DNA of 64,000 nucleotides, taken from positions 138,538,747 to 138,602,746 of the forward strand of contig NC_057807.1 of NCBI RefSeq assembly GCF_018294505.1. The letters run 5' to 3'. The notes under the pieces were generated by a model. It had not been told where the DNA came from. It ran no database searches and worked only from the letters and a program-made list of their open reading frames with translations. Both the position numbers and the translations under genes were made by a program. The stretch's first letter is position 1, and the number at the start of each line of letters is the position of its first letter. Positions 31,291-43,319 of the stretch are shown here, piece after piece. The stretch is from Triticum aestivum. Taxonomy: Eukaryota > Streptophyta > Magnoliopsida > Poales > Poaceae.

Positions 31291-33011
31291 CATTGGGGAA
31301 CGTAGTAATAATTCAAAAAAAATTCCTATGTGTCACCAAGATCAATCTAGGAGATGCTAGCAACGAGAGAGAGAGGGAGTGCATCTTCATACCCTTGAAG
31401 ATCGCTCAGCGGAAGCGTTACAAGAACGCGATTGATGGAGTCGTAGTCGCGGCGATTCAAATCACGGAAGATCCGATCCAAGCACTGATGGACGGTGCCC
31501 CCGCGTTCAACACATGTACAGCCTGGGGACGTCTCCTCCTTAATCCAGCAAGGGGAGAGGAGAAATTGAGAGAGAACTCTGGCAGCATGACGGCGTGGTG
31601 GTGGAGTTCGTGGTTCTTCGGCAGAGCTTCGCTACGCTCAACGAAGGTGGAGGAGGAGTTGGAGGGGGAGGGCTGCGCCAGGGGCAAGGGGTGCAGCTCC
31701 CATGTGCCTCCCCACTATATATAGGGGTGGAGGGGGCTGGTTTCTTGCCGTCAAGTCCATTGGGGCGTTGGCAAAAGAGGGAGGAAAGAAATCACATCCT
31801 TTCCCTTCCCCACTGATTGTTATCCCCCTTTTAGGGATCTTGATCTTATCCCTCCGGGATATGATCTTATTCCTTCTAAGGGGGGATCTTGGTGCGCCTT
31901 GACCAGGGGAGTGGGGCCTTTCCCCCACTACCCATGTTCATGTGGTTCCCCTCATGCAGGTGGGCCCCACCTCGAAACCTTCTAGAACCTTCCCGGTACA
32001 ATACCAAAAAATCCTAAACATTTTCCAGTGGCCAAAATAGGACTTCCCATATATAATTCTTTACCTCCAGACCATTCAAGAAATCCTCGTGACGTCCGGG
32101 ATCTCATCCGAGACTCTGAACAACTTTCGGTAACCACATACAATTCCCATTACAACTCTAGCGTCATCGAACCTTAAGTGTGTAGACCCTACGGGTTCGG
32201 GAACATGCAGACATGACCGAGATGCCTCTCCGGCCAATAACCAATAGCGGGATCTGGATACCCATATTGGCTCCCACATGTTCTACGATGATCTCATCGG
32301 ATGAACCATGATGTCGGGGATTCAATCAACCCCGTATACAATTCCCTTTGTTCATCAGTATGTTACTTGCCCGAGATTCGATCGTCGGTATCCCTATACC
32401 TTGTTCAATCTCGTTACCGGCAAGTCTCTTTACTCGTTTCGTAACGCATGATCCCGTGGCTAAATCATTAGTCACATTGAGCTCATTATGATTATGCATT
32501 ACCGAGTGGGCCCAAGATACCTTTCCGTCATACGGAGTGACAAATCCCAGTCTCGATTTGTGCCAACCCAACAGACACTTTCAGAGATACCTGTAGTGCA
32601 CCTTTATAGCCACCCAGTTACGTTGTGACGTTTGATACACCCAAAGCATTCCTATGGTATCCGTGAGTTGAACAATCTCATGGTCTAAGGAAATGATACT
32701 TGACATTAAAGAAAAGCTCTAGCAAACGAACTACGCGATCTTGTGCTATGCTTAGGATTGGATCTTGTCCATCACATCATTCTCCCGTTATCAACGACAT
32801 CCAATGTCCATGCTCAGGAAACCACAACCATCTATTGATCAACGAGATATTCAACTAGAGGCTCACTAGGGACATGTTGTAGTCTATGCATTCACACATG
32901 TATTACGGTTTTCGGTTAATCCAATTATAGCACGAACAATAGACAATTATCATGAACAAGGAAATATAATAATAACTATTTTATTATTGCCTCTAGGGCA
33001 TATTTCCAACA
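31291..33011 (-). mobile_element. Angela solo LTR with TSD CGTAG
   Basis: A single inverted Angela-type LTR of 1721 bp. It runs from CATTGGGGAACGTAG (canonical TGTTGGGG altered) to CATATTTCCAACA. Host sequence on each side carries the 5-bp duplication CGTAG (31286-31290 and 33012-33016). No internal Copia sequence adjoins it, so this is the product of recombination between the two LTRs of a former full element. A TATA-like tatatata lies at 31724-31731 (minus-strand promoter). Confidence 0.9.
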
Positions 33012-33377
33012 CGTAGGATCCCAGAGAGGCGAGCCACCGCCGCCGATGCCCTTCCTCTCCGGCCTCCTCTCCTCCCTCATCTACCGCTCTCACCGGCAGA
33101 GTAGCTCACGCACAGCTACCGGGAATTGCACACTCTCATCAGCATAGCCACACACACATGACGACGAAGTTCCACACTGTCGTCGGCATAGTTGCACACG
33201 AACAATCGCGGAGTTGAACACTCTAGTCCACATAGTCACACACACACGACTGTAGAAAGTGCACACGCATGAGGACGGAGTTGCACACTATCATTGGCAT
33301 AGTAACTCGCGCACGGCTCCGGTAGGTGCACACGCGCGACAGCACAGTCGCACACACGCGGCCGCTGAGTTGCACAC
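33012..33377. repeat. Degenerate GTTGCACAC tandem repeat, left part
   Basis: From about 33090 the sequence repeats GAGTTGCACACTCTCRTYGGC-like text with CATAGTCGCACACACACGAC, in units of roughly 40-80 bp. It is cut at 33377 by the Tat element and continues at 59225. The 33012-33080 part (gccgccgatgcccttcctctccgg) is GC-rich and unassigned. Confidence 0.7.
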
Positions 33378-34502
33378 TGTCAGGGGTTGGGTGCGACATA
33401 TGCCAATGGATGGCTTATCATGGTGGGAGCGAGTAGAACGTCACCGGTGCCTGGAAGCGGGATAAGGCGTAGACACGTACGCCGGCGAACTTTACCCAGG
33501 TTGGGGGCTCTCCGTGGAGATAATACCCCTACTCCTACTCTGCGGGGTCTCCGCATGATCACTAAGGCACTAGTGCTACAAGTCGCTCCTTGACCTGTGT
33601 CTAGAGGTAGGAGAAGGCAAGGCTAGCTCTTCCCTGCCCTAGGTATCTGGCTACTTCTATCAGGGTTGGAACCATTTGCATGGGTGGCCTGGGGGGTTTA
33701 TATAGGCCTACCCCCCAGGGGTACAATGGTAATTCGTCCGGGTGCTGGCCCGGCTGTTAGTGTCTCCAGCCTCCGGCTTCTCCGCCGACCGTTGGGGCCT
33801 GCCGCCTGGTGGGCCCTGCCGTCTGGTTGGTGGCTGCTTACTGTAGCCGTGTCGTTGGTGACGGGGGCTTGGTCATCTTAGTGTGGCTACAGTCCCGCCG
33901 CCTGGTGGGAGGCCACTGTAGCCACACCTGGTCTTATCAGCTTAATGGCGTGCTTGCCTCGGGGCAAGGGACGGCCGCCTGCTGGAGGCCGGCCCCTCCT
34001 GAATCCGTCTGGTTGAGCTTCCGCCATCTTTCGTGGGGTCATTGCCCGATAGGGCCCGCCACCGGTAGGCCATACCGACAGGCCGTCGTGGGGAACAGGG
34101 CTCCGCCTGCCCGGAGCGACGTCAGGGGAGATATGGCACAGTGCCCCATCGTGCGGAGATCTCCGTCTGTACGGAGCACTGTAGCCACGCCCGTCTCGAG
34201 CGTTGGAGGCGACGTGCTTCATTGTAGCCATGCTCTGACTTGTACTCTCGATGGGGGCTCGGCCGCACCGTTGTGTGAGGTGGCCGCCTGCCCGTTGCCG
34301 CCCTCTCTGGAGGGCGGCCGTCAGGAGCCGGTCACTCGAAGCGCCGTAGACTTGGATCGCCCGCCCTCTGGCAGCCGGCCGCTGAGCCAGTCGGCACCAG
34401 AGGGCAGAGCTTCAGCTTGGGGTCCAGCAAGGTGGAGCTGGCCCAAAGTCTTGATAAATCCAGGGACTCGGGTGAGCCTACCCGTGGCCCATTACTCCGA
34501 CA
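33378..34502 (-). repeat. Tat element 3' LTR (left copy)
   Basis: 1125 bp, from TGTCAGGGGTTGGG to ATTACTCCGACA on the + strand. It differs from the right LTR by roughly 45 substitutions by eye (4-5%). It contains about 113 bp (around 34010-34122) that the right LTR lacks, bordered by CGTC on both sides. Confidence 0.9.
33697..33704 (-). promoter_or_regulatory. TATA box in the left Tat LTR
   Basis: TATATAAA on the minus strand, just after a C-run (ggggggtttatatagg on the + strand). The same box is at 58527-58534 in the other LTR, where it would drive the genomic RNA. Confidence 0.5.
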
Positions 34503-34973
34503 GTAGTCCCCGAAGCCGGTGAGGCACCGCGGTTGAGGGGCTGCGAAGTCTTAGCGGCTTCCTCCTTCACCGGGCTCCGGGAAGATGACGGTCCGCCATG
34601 CGGCCAGCCAACTGCTGAGGCCGGCCTCTTCCAAGCGGAGCTTGCACGGTTGGTTTTTGAACTCCGAGGCGGGAAATAGGTGGCGTGCCTGCTAAGCTTC
34701 CCAGGCCGCCGCCCGCCACAGACGCGCCACGCGGCGCACGTCAGCCTGGTCAGCCTGCCACCCCACGTCTTAGATGGGACGTGACACTGGGCCGGGCCCG
34801 CCACTACCGTGCCTCGGCAACCGGGCGGATCCGCTGCGCTGAAGGAGATGGTTGCCATTCCCACGACCATTTACGACGTGGTGAATGCGCGTGGGAAACG
34901 GGGGTCGTGGGGACGTGGGCGCAATAAATCCCACGACCCACGTCCCGCCCCCTCGGCTTCGTAGCCCGAGGGA

Positions 34974-34981
34974 TATAAATA
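34974..34981 (+). promoter_or_regulatory. TATA box of the antisense gene inside the Tat element
   Basis: TATAAATA lies within gggatataaatagggagg, 157-164 bp before the ATG at 35138. It points in the direction of the antisense gene, opposite to the LTR promoter. A CT-rich leader with gctgctgctg runs follows. Confidence 0.6.
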
Positions 34982-36033
34982 GGGAGGGGGAGGGGTGTGG
35001 CAAAGCTCTCGCGCCCCCTCCCACTCTTCTTCTTCTGCTCGCTCATCCACTGCTGCTGCTGTTCTGTGCTGCCATAGCGCCGCTGCCGTCGTCCGCCGCC
35101 GACGCACTTCTCCTCTCCATGCCGCCAGCCGGAAGCCATGGCGCGCGAGAGGGGCGGCGACTGGGACGGATCGACCGTGATCGAAGATCATATTTCCTTC
35201 CTCCGCGACACGCGCCGGATGCCCAGCGCGACCTTCGTCAAGGCGCGGGTGCCGCCGAAGACGGAGATCTCGTCGGCACCGCAGGGAGACGAGCGGGTCA
35301 TCTTCCGCTCGCACTTCCTTCGCGGCTTCGGCCTTCCGGTGAGCGGCTTCTTCCACTCTTTCCTCGACTTCTACCATCTTCAGCCTCACCACCTCACGCC
35401 CAACGCCGTGACTCTACTCTCCGCCTTCGTCACGGCGTGCGAGGGCTACATCGGCGTCCTCCCCACAATCGAGTTGTGGGGAGAGTTCTTTTATGGGAAG
35501 CTCGGCACCTCCGCCAGGGAGACGGCGGCCGAGTGCGGGGGCTTCGTTGCCGTGCGCCGACCGGCGAAGCGGAACGCCTTCCCCGTCATCAAGCTGGCGC
35601 AGTCGGTGAAGATGTGGGAGCAGTCCTACTTCTACGTCGAGAACATGGACCCGGCTGCCGACTTCCTCAACCTGCTGGCCTACGAGGCCGCCCCCCCACT
35701 GGGGCTCGGCCCACCTGGGGGTACAAGCCGAAACCGGTGTCGGGGGACGCGGCGACCGCCATTGGCCGACTCCGGGTGCTCTAGGAGTTGGAGGGCCTCG
35801 TGGCCTCCGACCTCCTCGTTGCCTTCGTCGAGCGCCGGGTCCTCCCGCTCCAGAGCCGCCCTCATCCGATCTTCCGGATGGGCGGACACCGCGATCTGTG
35901 CCGGCTGTGCACGAAGGGGATACCGCCCGCTGAAGTTGCGCCGATGGTAAACGAGATCTCCGACCTCAAAGTGTCGGAGGCAGAGTGGCGGTACGGGAAG
36001 CGGCCGTACTCTCGCCACAATCCACCGCCCGCT

Positions 36034-36113
36034 GTAAGCTCCTTCATTTTGTCCTTTGAACTGTTTCCTTCAGCTTCGTTTCTCTTCATGATGCAGCTCT
36101 TTCTTGGTTGCAG
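36034..36113 (+). other. Intron 1 of the antisense gene
   Basis: GTAAGC donor, T-rich body, GGTTGCAG acceptor. The flanking coding text (YSRHNPPPA before; IYMSEATAALLGPGD after) becomes continuous when it is removed. Confidence 0.65.
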
Positions 36114-37669
36114 ATTTATATGTCCGAGGCAACGGCCGCCCTCCTGGGGCCGGGTGATGTCCTCCAGCCGGACAGGGCGGAGAGCGATTTGGACGACCCT
36201 GACTTGGGGGCGGCCGCCCTGGCTGACGACGCGACAGGCGGCGGTGGCAGAGCGGACGGCGGTGGTGGAGCAGGCGGCTCCGAGGAAGGCGGCGGCGTGG
36301 GGACTTGGCCCGACGACGACGAAGACGAAGACAAGCCGCGCCCTGCCCAGAGCTCCGCCACCACCGGCGCCGGCCCCTCTTCTGGACCGCCCGCCCGTGG
36401 CGGCAAGCGCAAGCGGAAATAGGGCGTGATCCTGTTCGGCAGCGTCCCGAAGAAGCCCAAGAACCCGGCCGCGGCGACCAGGCGGAAAGAAGCCGCGACC
36501 AAGGTGGCCCAATATCAGAGGCAGCAGAAGGTGCCTGTTATGGTGTCGTCGTAAGTATCCTTCCCTCACTTCTTGTCTTCTCGTCAATCTAGCGTGAGAG
36601 CCTTCCAACTTGTCTTCTTGTTTCAGGGCCCCGCTAACCCTCGAGAAGTCAAGCGCCGCCTCGGTCCTCAGGTCGGCAGCGACCTCCTCGACCAGCCGGC
36701 GGATCGACCCGGCCGCCGACCTCCGGGAGGCAACAGAGCGGAATGCGCGGGAGGCGCGCGAGGAAGAGGCCGACCGCCTAGCCAAGGAGCAGGCGGACAA
36801 GGCCGCCGCGTCCACTGAGAGAGCGCTGGCGCAGGCGGAAGCCCAAGCCGCGGAGAAGGAGCGGCTCGCGGAGGCCGTACGCCGCCAAGAGCCCCTGCTC
36901 GTGGCGCCCCTGAACACCGCGCCGCCTCCGCCTGAATTCTAGGCGATGACCGGAGGAGCCGGCGACGTCCACCCGATCCGAGAGCGGGAGGGCGGCGACG
37001 TAGCCATGCCGGACGTCTTCGTGCCGCCGCCCCCGCCCCCGCCGTCTCCGCCAGCCAGCGAGCCACGGGACGAGCAGCCGGTTGCGCCTCCGGTGCCGCC
37101 GGTCGAGAATACGGTGGTGATGGACCTGATTTCTATGGTCCGCACACTCGCGCGCCGCCGTCTGGAGAAGGCGGCCTCAGCACCGCGGCCGCAGGAGATC
37201 GGCGTCGCAAGCTCGTCGGCCCCCGACACCGAGGCGACCAGCACCGCACCCGTGGGTTGGATACACGGGGGCGGGACGGGCGTCCTGAACCAGGCGTCTC
37301 TTGACGTCCAGGCCAAGCTCCGGGCAGAAGCGAAGGCCCTCAAGCGCTGCAACGAGGCCTTCTTGGAATTGCGAACCGCCATCCGCGTAAGTTGTCCTTG
37401 GATTTCTTCTTCGGATGATCCTCTTGCTTCTCTTGTGGGGGCGCGCAAGCGCACCCACTGGGTGTAGTCCCCAAGTTCCGGGCCGGCTGCTGAGCAGGCG
37501 GGCCGGAACTTCATCTTGCGATTGTCGACTGCTGACTTCATCTGATGTCTCTTCTGCAGGACTATCACAATCTCCGTGCGACCGCCTACAACTCCAGGGT
37601 TCGGGAGCTGGAGATGCTGACGGCCCATCTGGCCGAGAGCCGGCGTAAGTTTCTATCTTCTTTTCTTTG

Positions 37670-37876
37670 TGGGGGCGCGCTGGCGCACCCGCGGGCTGTA
37701 GTCCCCGAGGTTCGGGCTGACTATCGAGCAGTCGGGCCGAATCTCCTCAGTTGTCTCTTTCCTTCGTCAACTACTTTTCCGCGGGGGCGTGATGGCGCGC
37801 CCGCGGGCTGTAGTCCCCGAGGTTCGGGCCGACTGCTGAGCAGTCGGACCGAATCTCCTCGGTTGTTTCTTTCCTT
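37670..37876 (+). repeat. Tandem duplication inside an intron of the antisense gene
   Basis: A unit of about 115-125 bp occurs twice, at about 37670-37780 and 37786-37876: GGGGGCGCGCTGGCGCACCC, then CGCGGGCTGTAGTCCCCGAG, GTTCGGGC, GAGCAGTCGG and CCGAATCTCCTC. A third, more diverged version lies in the preceding intron (37434-37520). The intron (37645-37923) grew by these copies. Confidence 0.7.
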
Positions 37877-37960
37877 TGTCTTGTCCGCTTGATTGATGCC
37901 TTTTTCTTCTCTTCCTTCTTCAGAGGCCAATGCTGCCCTGCAGCAGCTGCTGGGCGAAGC

Positions 37961-39736
37961 TGTTGGGGAATGTAGCAGAAATTCAAAATTTTCCTACGTG
38001 TCACCAAGATCTATCTATGGAGAAACCAGCAACGAGGGGAAGGAGAGTGCATCTACATACCCTTGTAGATCGCTAAGCGGAAGCGTTCAAGAGAACGGGG
38101 TTGAAGGAGTCGTACTCGTCGTGATCCAAATCACCGGAGATCCTAGTGCCGAACGGACGGCACCTCCGCGTTCAATACACGTACAGCCCGGTGACGTCTC
38201 CCATGCCTTGATCCAGCAAGGAGAGAGGGAGAGGTTGAGAAAGACTCCATCCAGCAGCAGCACAACGGCGTGGTGGTGGAGGAGCGTGGCAATCCCGCAG
38301 GGCTTCGCCAAGCACCATGGGAGAGGAGGAGGAGGGAGAGGGGCAAGGCTGCACCAAGAGGAGAAGTTCTCGTGTCTATAGCAGCCCCAAACCTCAAGTA
38401 TATATAGGGGAGGGAGAGGGCTGCGCCCCCATCTAGGGTTCCCCCCCCCAAGGGGTGCGGCCAGCCCTAGATGGGGCTTGGGGAGGCGGCCAAGAGGGGA
38501 GAGAGGGGAGGCGCCCACTAGGTGGGCCTTAAGGCCCATCTGGACTAGGGTTTGCCCCCTCCCACTCTCCCTTGCGCCTTGGGCCCCTTGTGGGGGGCGC
38601 ACCAGCCCACCTAGGGGCTGGTCACCTCCCACACTTGGCCCACACAGCCTTCTGGGGCAGGTGGCCCCACTTGGTGGACCCCCGGGACCCTCCCGGTGGT
38701 CCCGGTACATTACCGATATCGCCCGAAACTTTTCCGGTGACCAAAACAGGACTTCCCATATATAAATCTTTACCTCCGGACCATTCCGGAACTCCTCGTG
38801 ACGTCCGGGATCTCATACGGGACTCCGAACAATATTCGGTAACCACATACAAACTTCCTTTATAACCCTAGCGTCATCGAACCTTAAGTGTGTAGACCCT
38901 ACGGGTTCGGGAGACATGCAGACATGACCGAGACGTTCTCCGGTCAATAACCAACAGCGGGATCTGGATACCCATGTTGGCTCCCACATGTTCCACGATG
39001 ATCTCATCGGATGAACCACGATGTCAAGGACTCAATCAATCCCGTATACAATTCCCTTTGTCTAACGGTATTGTACTTGCCCGAGATTCGATCGTCGGTA
39101 TACCGATACCTTGTTCAATCTCGTTACCGGCAAGTCTCTGTACTCGTTCCGTAACACATCATCCCGTGATCAACCCCTTGGTCACATTGTGCACATTATG
39201 ATGATGTCCTACCGAGTGGGCCCAGAGATACCTCTCCGTTTACACGGAGTGACAAATCCCAGTCTCGATCCGTGTCAACCCAACAGACACTTTCGGAGAT
39301 ACCTGTAGTGCACCTTTATAATCACCCAGTTACGTTGTGACGTTTGGTACACCCAAAGCACTCTTACGGTATCCGGGAGTTACACGATCTCATGGTCTAA
39401 GGAAGAGATACTTGACATTGGCAAAGCTCTAGCAAACGAACTGCACGATCTTTGTGCTATGCTTAGGATTGGGTCTTGTCCATCACATCATTCTCCTAAT
39501 GATGTGATCCCGTTATCAATGACATCCAATGTCCATGGTCAGGAAACCGTAACCATCTATTGATCAACGAGCTAGTCAACTAGAGGCTTACTAGGGACAT
39601 GGTGTTGTCTATGTATCCACACATGTATCTGAGTTTCCTATCAATACAATTATAGCATGGATAATAAACGATTATCATGAACAAGGAAATATAATAATAA
39701 CTTATTTATTATTGCCTCTAGGGCATATTTCCAACA
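37961..39736 (-). repeat. 3' LTR of the nested Angela element
   Basis: 1776 bp, from TGTTGGGGAATGTAGC to CATATTTCCAACA on the + strand, with inverted terminal TGTTGG/CCAACA. A minus-strand TATA (tatatata) lies at about 38399-38406. Against the other LTR I count about 13 substitutions and 3 small indels. Confidence 0.92.
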
Positions 39737-39752
39737 GTCTCCCACTTGCACT
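39737..39752 (-). other. Polypurine tract of the nested Angela element
   Basis: On the minus strand the text gtgcaagtgggagac abuts the 3' LTR, the same as at 12355-12370 in the first copy. Confidence 0.65.
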
Positions 39753-40269
39753 AGAGTCAATAATCCAGTTCACATCGATATGTGATTAACACTCAAGGTC
39801 ACATCCCCATGTGACTAACACCCAAGAGTTCTGGGTTTGATCATGTTATGCTTGTGAGAGAGGTTATAGTCAACGGGTCTGAACCTTTCAGATCCGTGTG
39901 TGCTTTACAAATCTCTATGTCATCTCCTAGATGTAGCTACCACGTTCTATTTGGAGCCATTCCAAATAACTGTTCCACTTGGAGCTATTCTAAATTGTTG
40001 CCCCATTATACGTATCCGGTATCTCTACTTAGAGCTATCCGGATAGGTGTTAAGCTTGCATCGACGTAACCTTTACGATGAACTCTTTTACCACCTCCAT
40101 AATCGAGAAAATTTCTTAGTCCACTAGTTACTAAGGATAACTTTGACCGCTGTCTGTGATCCATTCTTGGATCACTCTTGTACCCCTTGACTAACTCATG
40201 GCAAGGCACACTTCAGGTGCGGTACACAGCATAGCATACTGTAGAGCCTATGTCTTAAGCATAGGAGAC

Positions 40270-41560
40270 GACCTTCGTCCTTTCTCTCTATTCTGCCATG
40301 GTCGAGCTTTAAGTCTTAACTTCGTACCTTACAACTCAGGCAAGAACTTCTTCTTTGACTGATCCATCTTGAACACCTTCAAGATCATGTCAAGGTATGT
40401 GCTCATTTGAAAGTATTATTAAGCATTTTGATCTATCCTTATAGATCTTGATGCTCAATGTTCAAGTAGCTTAATCCAGGTTTTCTATTGAAAAACACCT
40501 TTCAAATAACCCTATATGCTTTCTAGAAAATCATTTCTGATCATCAACATGTCAACAACATATACTCATCAGAAATTCTATAGTGCTCCCACTCACTTCT
40601 TTGGAAATACAAGTTTCTCATGAACTTTGTATAAACCCAAAATCTTTGATCATCTCATCAAAGCGCACATTCCAACTCCGAGATGCTTACTCCAGTCCTT
40701 AGAAGGATTTCTGGAGCTAGCATACCTTTTAGCATCCCTAGGATCGACAAAACCTTTCTGATTTGTATCACATACAACCTTTCCTTACGAAAGTTGGTAA
40801 GGAAACTCGTTTTGACATCCATCTGCCAGATTTCATAAATGCAGCTTATGCTAACATGATTCCGACGGACTTAAGCATCGCTACGGATGAGAAAATCTTT
40901 ATCGTAGTCAACTCCTTGAACTTGTGAAAAACTCTTCGCCACAAGTCGAGCTTCATAGATGGTGACATTACCATCCACGTCCGTCTTCTTCTTAAAAGAT
41001 CCATTTATCTCAATGGCTTGCCGATCATTGGGCAAGTCCACCAAAGTCCATGCTTTGTTCTGATACATGGATCCTATCTCGGATTTCATGTCTTCTAAAC
41101 ATTTGTCGGAATATGGGCCCACCATCGCTTCTTCATAGCTCATAGGTTCATTGTTGTCTAGCAACATGACCTTCAAGACAGGATCACCGTACCACTCTGA
41201 AGTAGTACGCATCCTTGTCACCCTACGAGGTACGGTAGTGACTTGATCCGAAGTTTCATGATCACTATCATAAGCTTCTACTTTAATTGGTGTAGGTGCC
41301 ATAGGAACAACTTCCTGTGCCCTGCTACACACTCGTTGAAGTGACGGTTCAATAACCTCATCAAGTCTCCACCATCCTCCCACTCAACTTTCCGAGACAA
41401 ACTTTTCCTCGAGAAAGAACCCGATTCAAGAAACAATCCCTATTGCTTTCAGATCTGAATTTGGAGGTATACCCAACTGTTTTGGGTGTCCTATGAAGAT
41501 GCATTTCATCCGTTTTGGGTTCGAGCTTATCAACCTGAAACTTTTTCACATAAGCGTCGC
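40270..41560 (-). pseudogene. Reverse transcriptase/RNase H remnant of the nested Angela element
   Basis: The longest open part, 40871-41383, reads YEEAMVGPYSDKCLEDMKSE then MYQNKAWTLVDLPNDRQAIE and LVAKSFSQVQGVDY, which is the start of the RVT_2 domain. The remainder toward 40270 has RNase H-like text broken by many stops. The YVDD site region near 40560 is degenerate. Not functional. Confidence 0.75.
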
Positions 41561-41599
41561 AGCCCCAAACCTTTAAGAAACGACAACTTAGGTTTCTTC

Positions 41600-42640
41600 A
41601 AACCATAGTCCAAACGGTGTCGTCTCAACGGAATTATGTGGTACCCTATTAAAATGAGTGCGGTTGTCTCTAATGCCTAACCCATGAACTATAGTGGTAA
41701 TTCGATAAGAGACATCACGGTACGCACCATATCCAATAGGATGCAACTATGATGTTCGGACACACCATTACACTATGGTGTTCCAGGCGGTATTAATTGC
41801 GAAACAATTTCCACAATGTCTTAATTGTGTGCCAAAACTCGTAACTCAGATATTCATCTCTATGATCATATCATAGACATTTTATCCTCTTGTCACAATG
41901 ATCTTCTACTTCACTTTGAAATGACTTGAACCATTCAATAATTCAGACTTGTGTTTCATCAAGTAAATATACTCAACATCTACTCGAATCATCTGTGAAG
42001 TAAGAACATAACGATATTCACTGCATGCCTCAGCACTCATTGGACTGCTCACATCAAAATGTGTTACTTCCAACAAGTTGCTATCTTGTTCCATCTTACT
42101 GAAACCGAGGCTTTTCAGTCATCTTGTCCATGTGGTATGATTTGCATATCTCAAGTGATTCAAAATCAAGTGAGTCCAATCGATCCATCTGCATGGAGTT
42201 TCTTCATGCGTATACACCAATAGACATGGTTCGCATGTCTCAAACTTTTAAAAAATGAGTGAGTCCAAAGATCCATCAACATGGAGCTTCTTCATGCGTT
42301 TTAAACCAATATGACTTACATGGCAGTGCCACCAGAAAGTGGTACTATCATTACTATCTTTTGGCATGAAAATGTGTATCACTACGATTGAGATTCAATA
42401 AACCATTCCTTTAGGTGCAAGACCATTGAAGGTATTATTCAAATAAATAGAGTAACCATTATTCTCCTTAAATGAATAACCGTATTGCGATAGACATAAT
42501 CCAATTATGTCTATGTTCAACGCAAACACCAAATGACAATTATTCAGGTTTAATACTAATCTTGATGGTAGAGGGAGCGTGCGATGTTTGATCACATCAA
42601 ACTTGGAAACACTTCCAACACTTATCATCAGCTCACCTTC
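41600..42640 (-). pseudogene. Protease/integrase remnant of the nested Angela element
   Basis: 42395-42628 reads NLNNCHLVFALNIDIIGLCL and YSIYLNNTFNGLAPKGMVY, the protease/pre-integrase linker. 41906-42094 reads LEVTHFDVSSPMSAEACSEY, where the intact family has the first integrase Asp followed by CGPMS. Stops separate the pieces and the zinc-binding part near 42110-42150 is shifted. Confidence 0.7.
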
Positions 42641-42859
42641 AGCTAGTCTCTGTTTATTCCGTAGCTTTTATTTCGAGTTACTAACACTTAGCAACCGAAC
42701 CGGTATCCAATACCCTGGTGCTACTAGGAGTACTAGTAAAGTACACATTAACATAATGTATATCCAATATACTTCTATCGACCTTGCCAGCCTTCTCATC
42801 TACCAAGTATCTAGGGTAATCCTGCTCCAGTGGTTGTTCCCCTTATTACAGAAGCACTT

Positions 42860-43310
42860 AGTCTCGGGTTTGGGTTCAACCTTGGGTTTCTTCACTAGAG
42901 CAGCAGCTGATTTGCCGTTTCATGAAGTATCCCTTCTTGCCCTTGCCCTTCTTGAAACTAGTGGTTTCACCAACCATCAACAATTGATGCTCCTTCTTGA
43001 TTTCTACTTTCACGGTGTCAAACATCACGAATATCTCAAGGATCATCATATCTATCCCTGATTTGTTATAGTTCATCACAAAGCTCTAGCAGCTTGGTGG
43101 TAATGACTTTGGAGAAACATCACTATCTCATCTGGAAGATCAACTCCCACTTGATTCAAGTGATTGTTGCACTCAGACAATCTGAGCACAAGCTCATCGA
43201 TTGAGCTTTCTCCCTTGGTTTGCAGGCTAAGAAAATCGTCGGAGGTCTCATACCTCTTGACGTGGGCACGAGCCTGAAATCCCAATTTCATCCCTCGAAA
43301 CATCTTATAT
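42860..43310 (-). pseudogene. gag remnant of the nested Angela element
   Basis: Two open pieces. 43076-43303 (MFRGMKLGFQARAHVKRYET, NNHLNQVGVDLPDEIVM) matches the gag core of the first copy at 1229-1495. 42876-43079 carries the Lys-rich linker (TTSFKKGKGKKGYFMKRQ) that precedes the zinc knuckle. A frame break lies between them. Confidence 0.75.
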
Positions 43311-43319
43311 GTTCCGCGA

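Noticed and set aside
34885..35784. 299-codon frame overlapping the antisense gene's first exon
   Set aside because: The 270-codon frame starting at 35138 carries the recognisable domain. The 299-codon frame is out of phase until the frameshift near 35695, after which it represents the true continuation.
38087..38865. Long frames (up to 207 codons) in the Angela LTRs, repeated at 44882-45733
   Set aside because: They lie inside LTRs, occur on both strands and are identical in both copies. LTR frames of this family have no known product.
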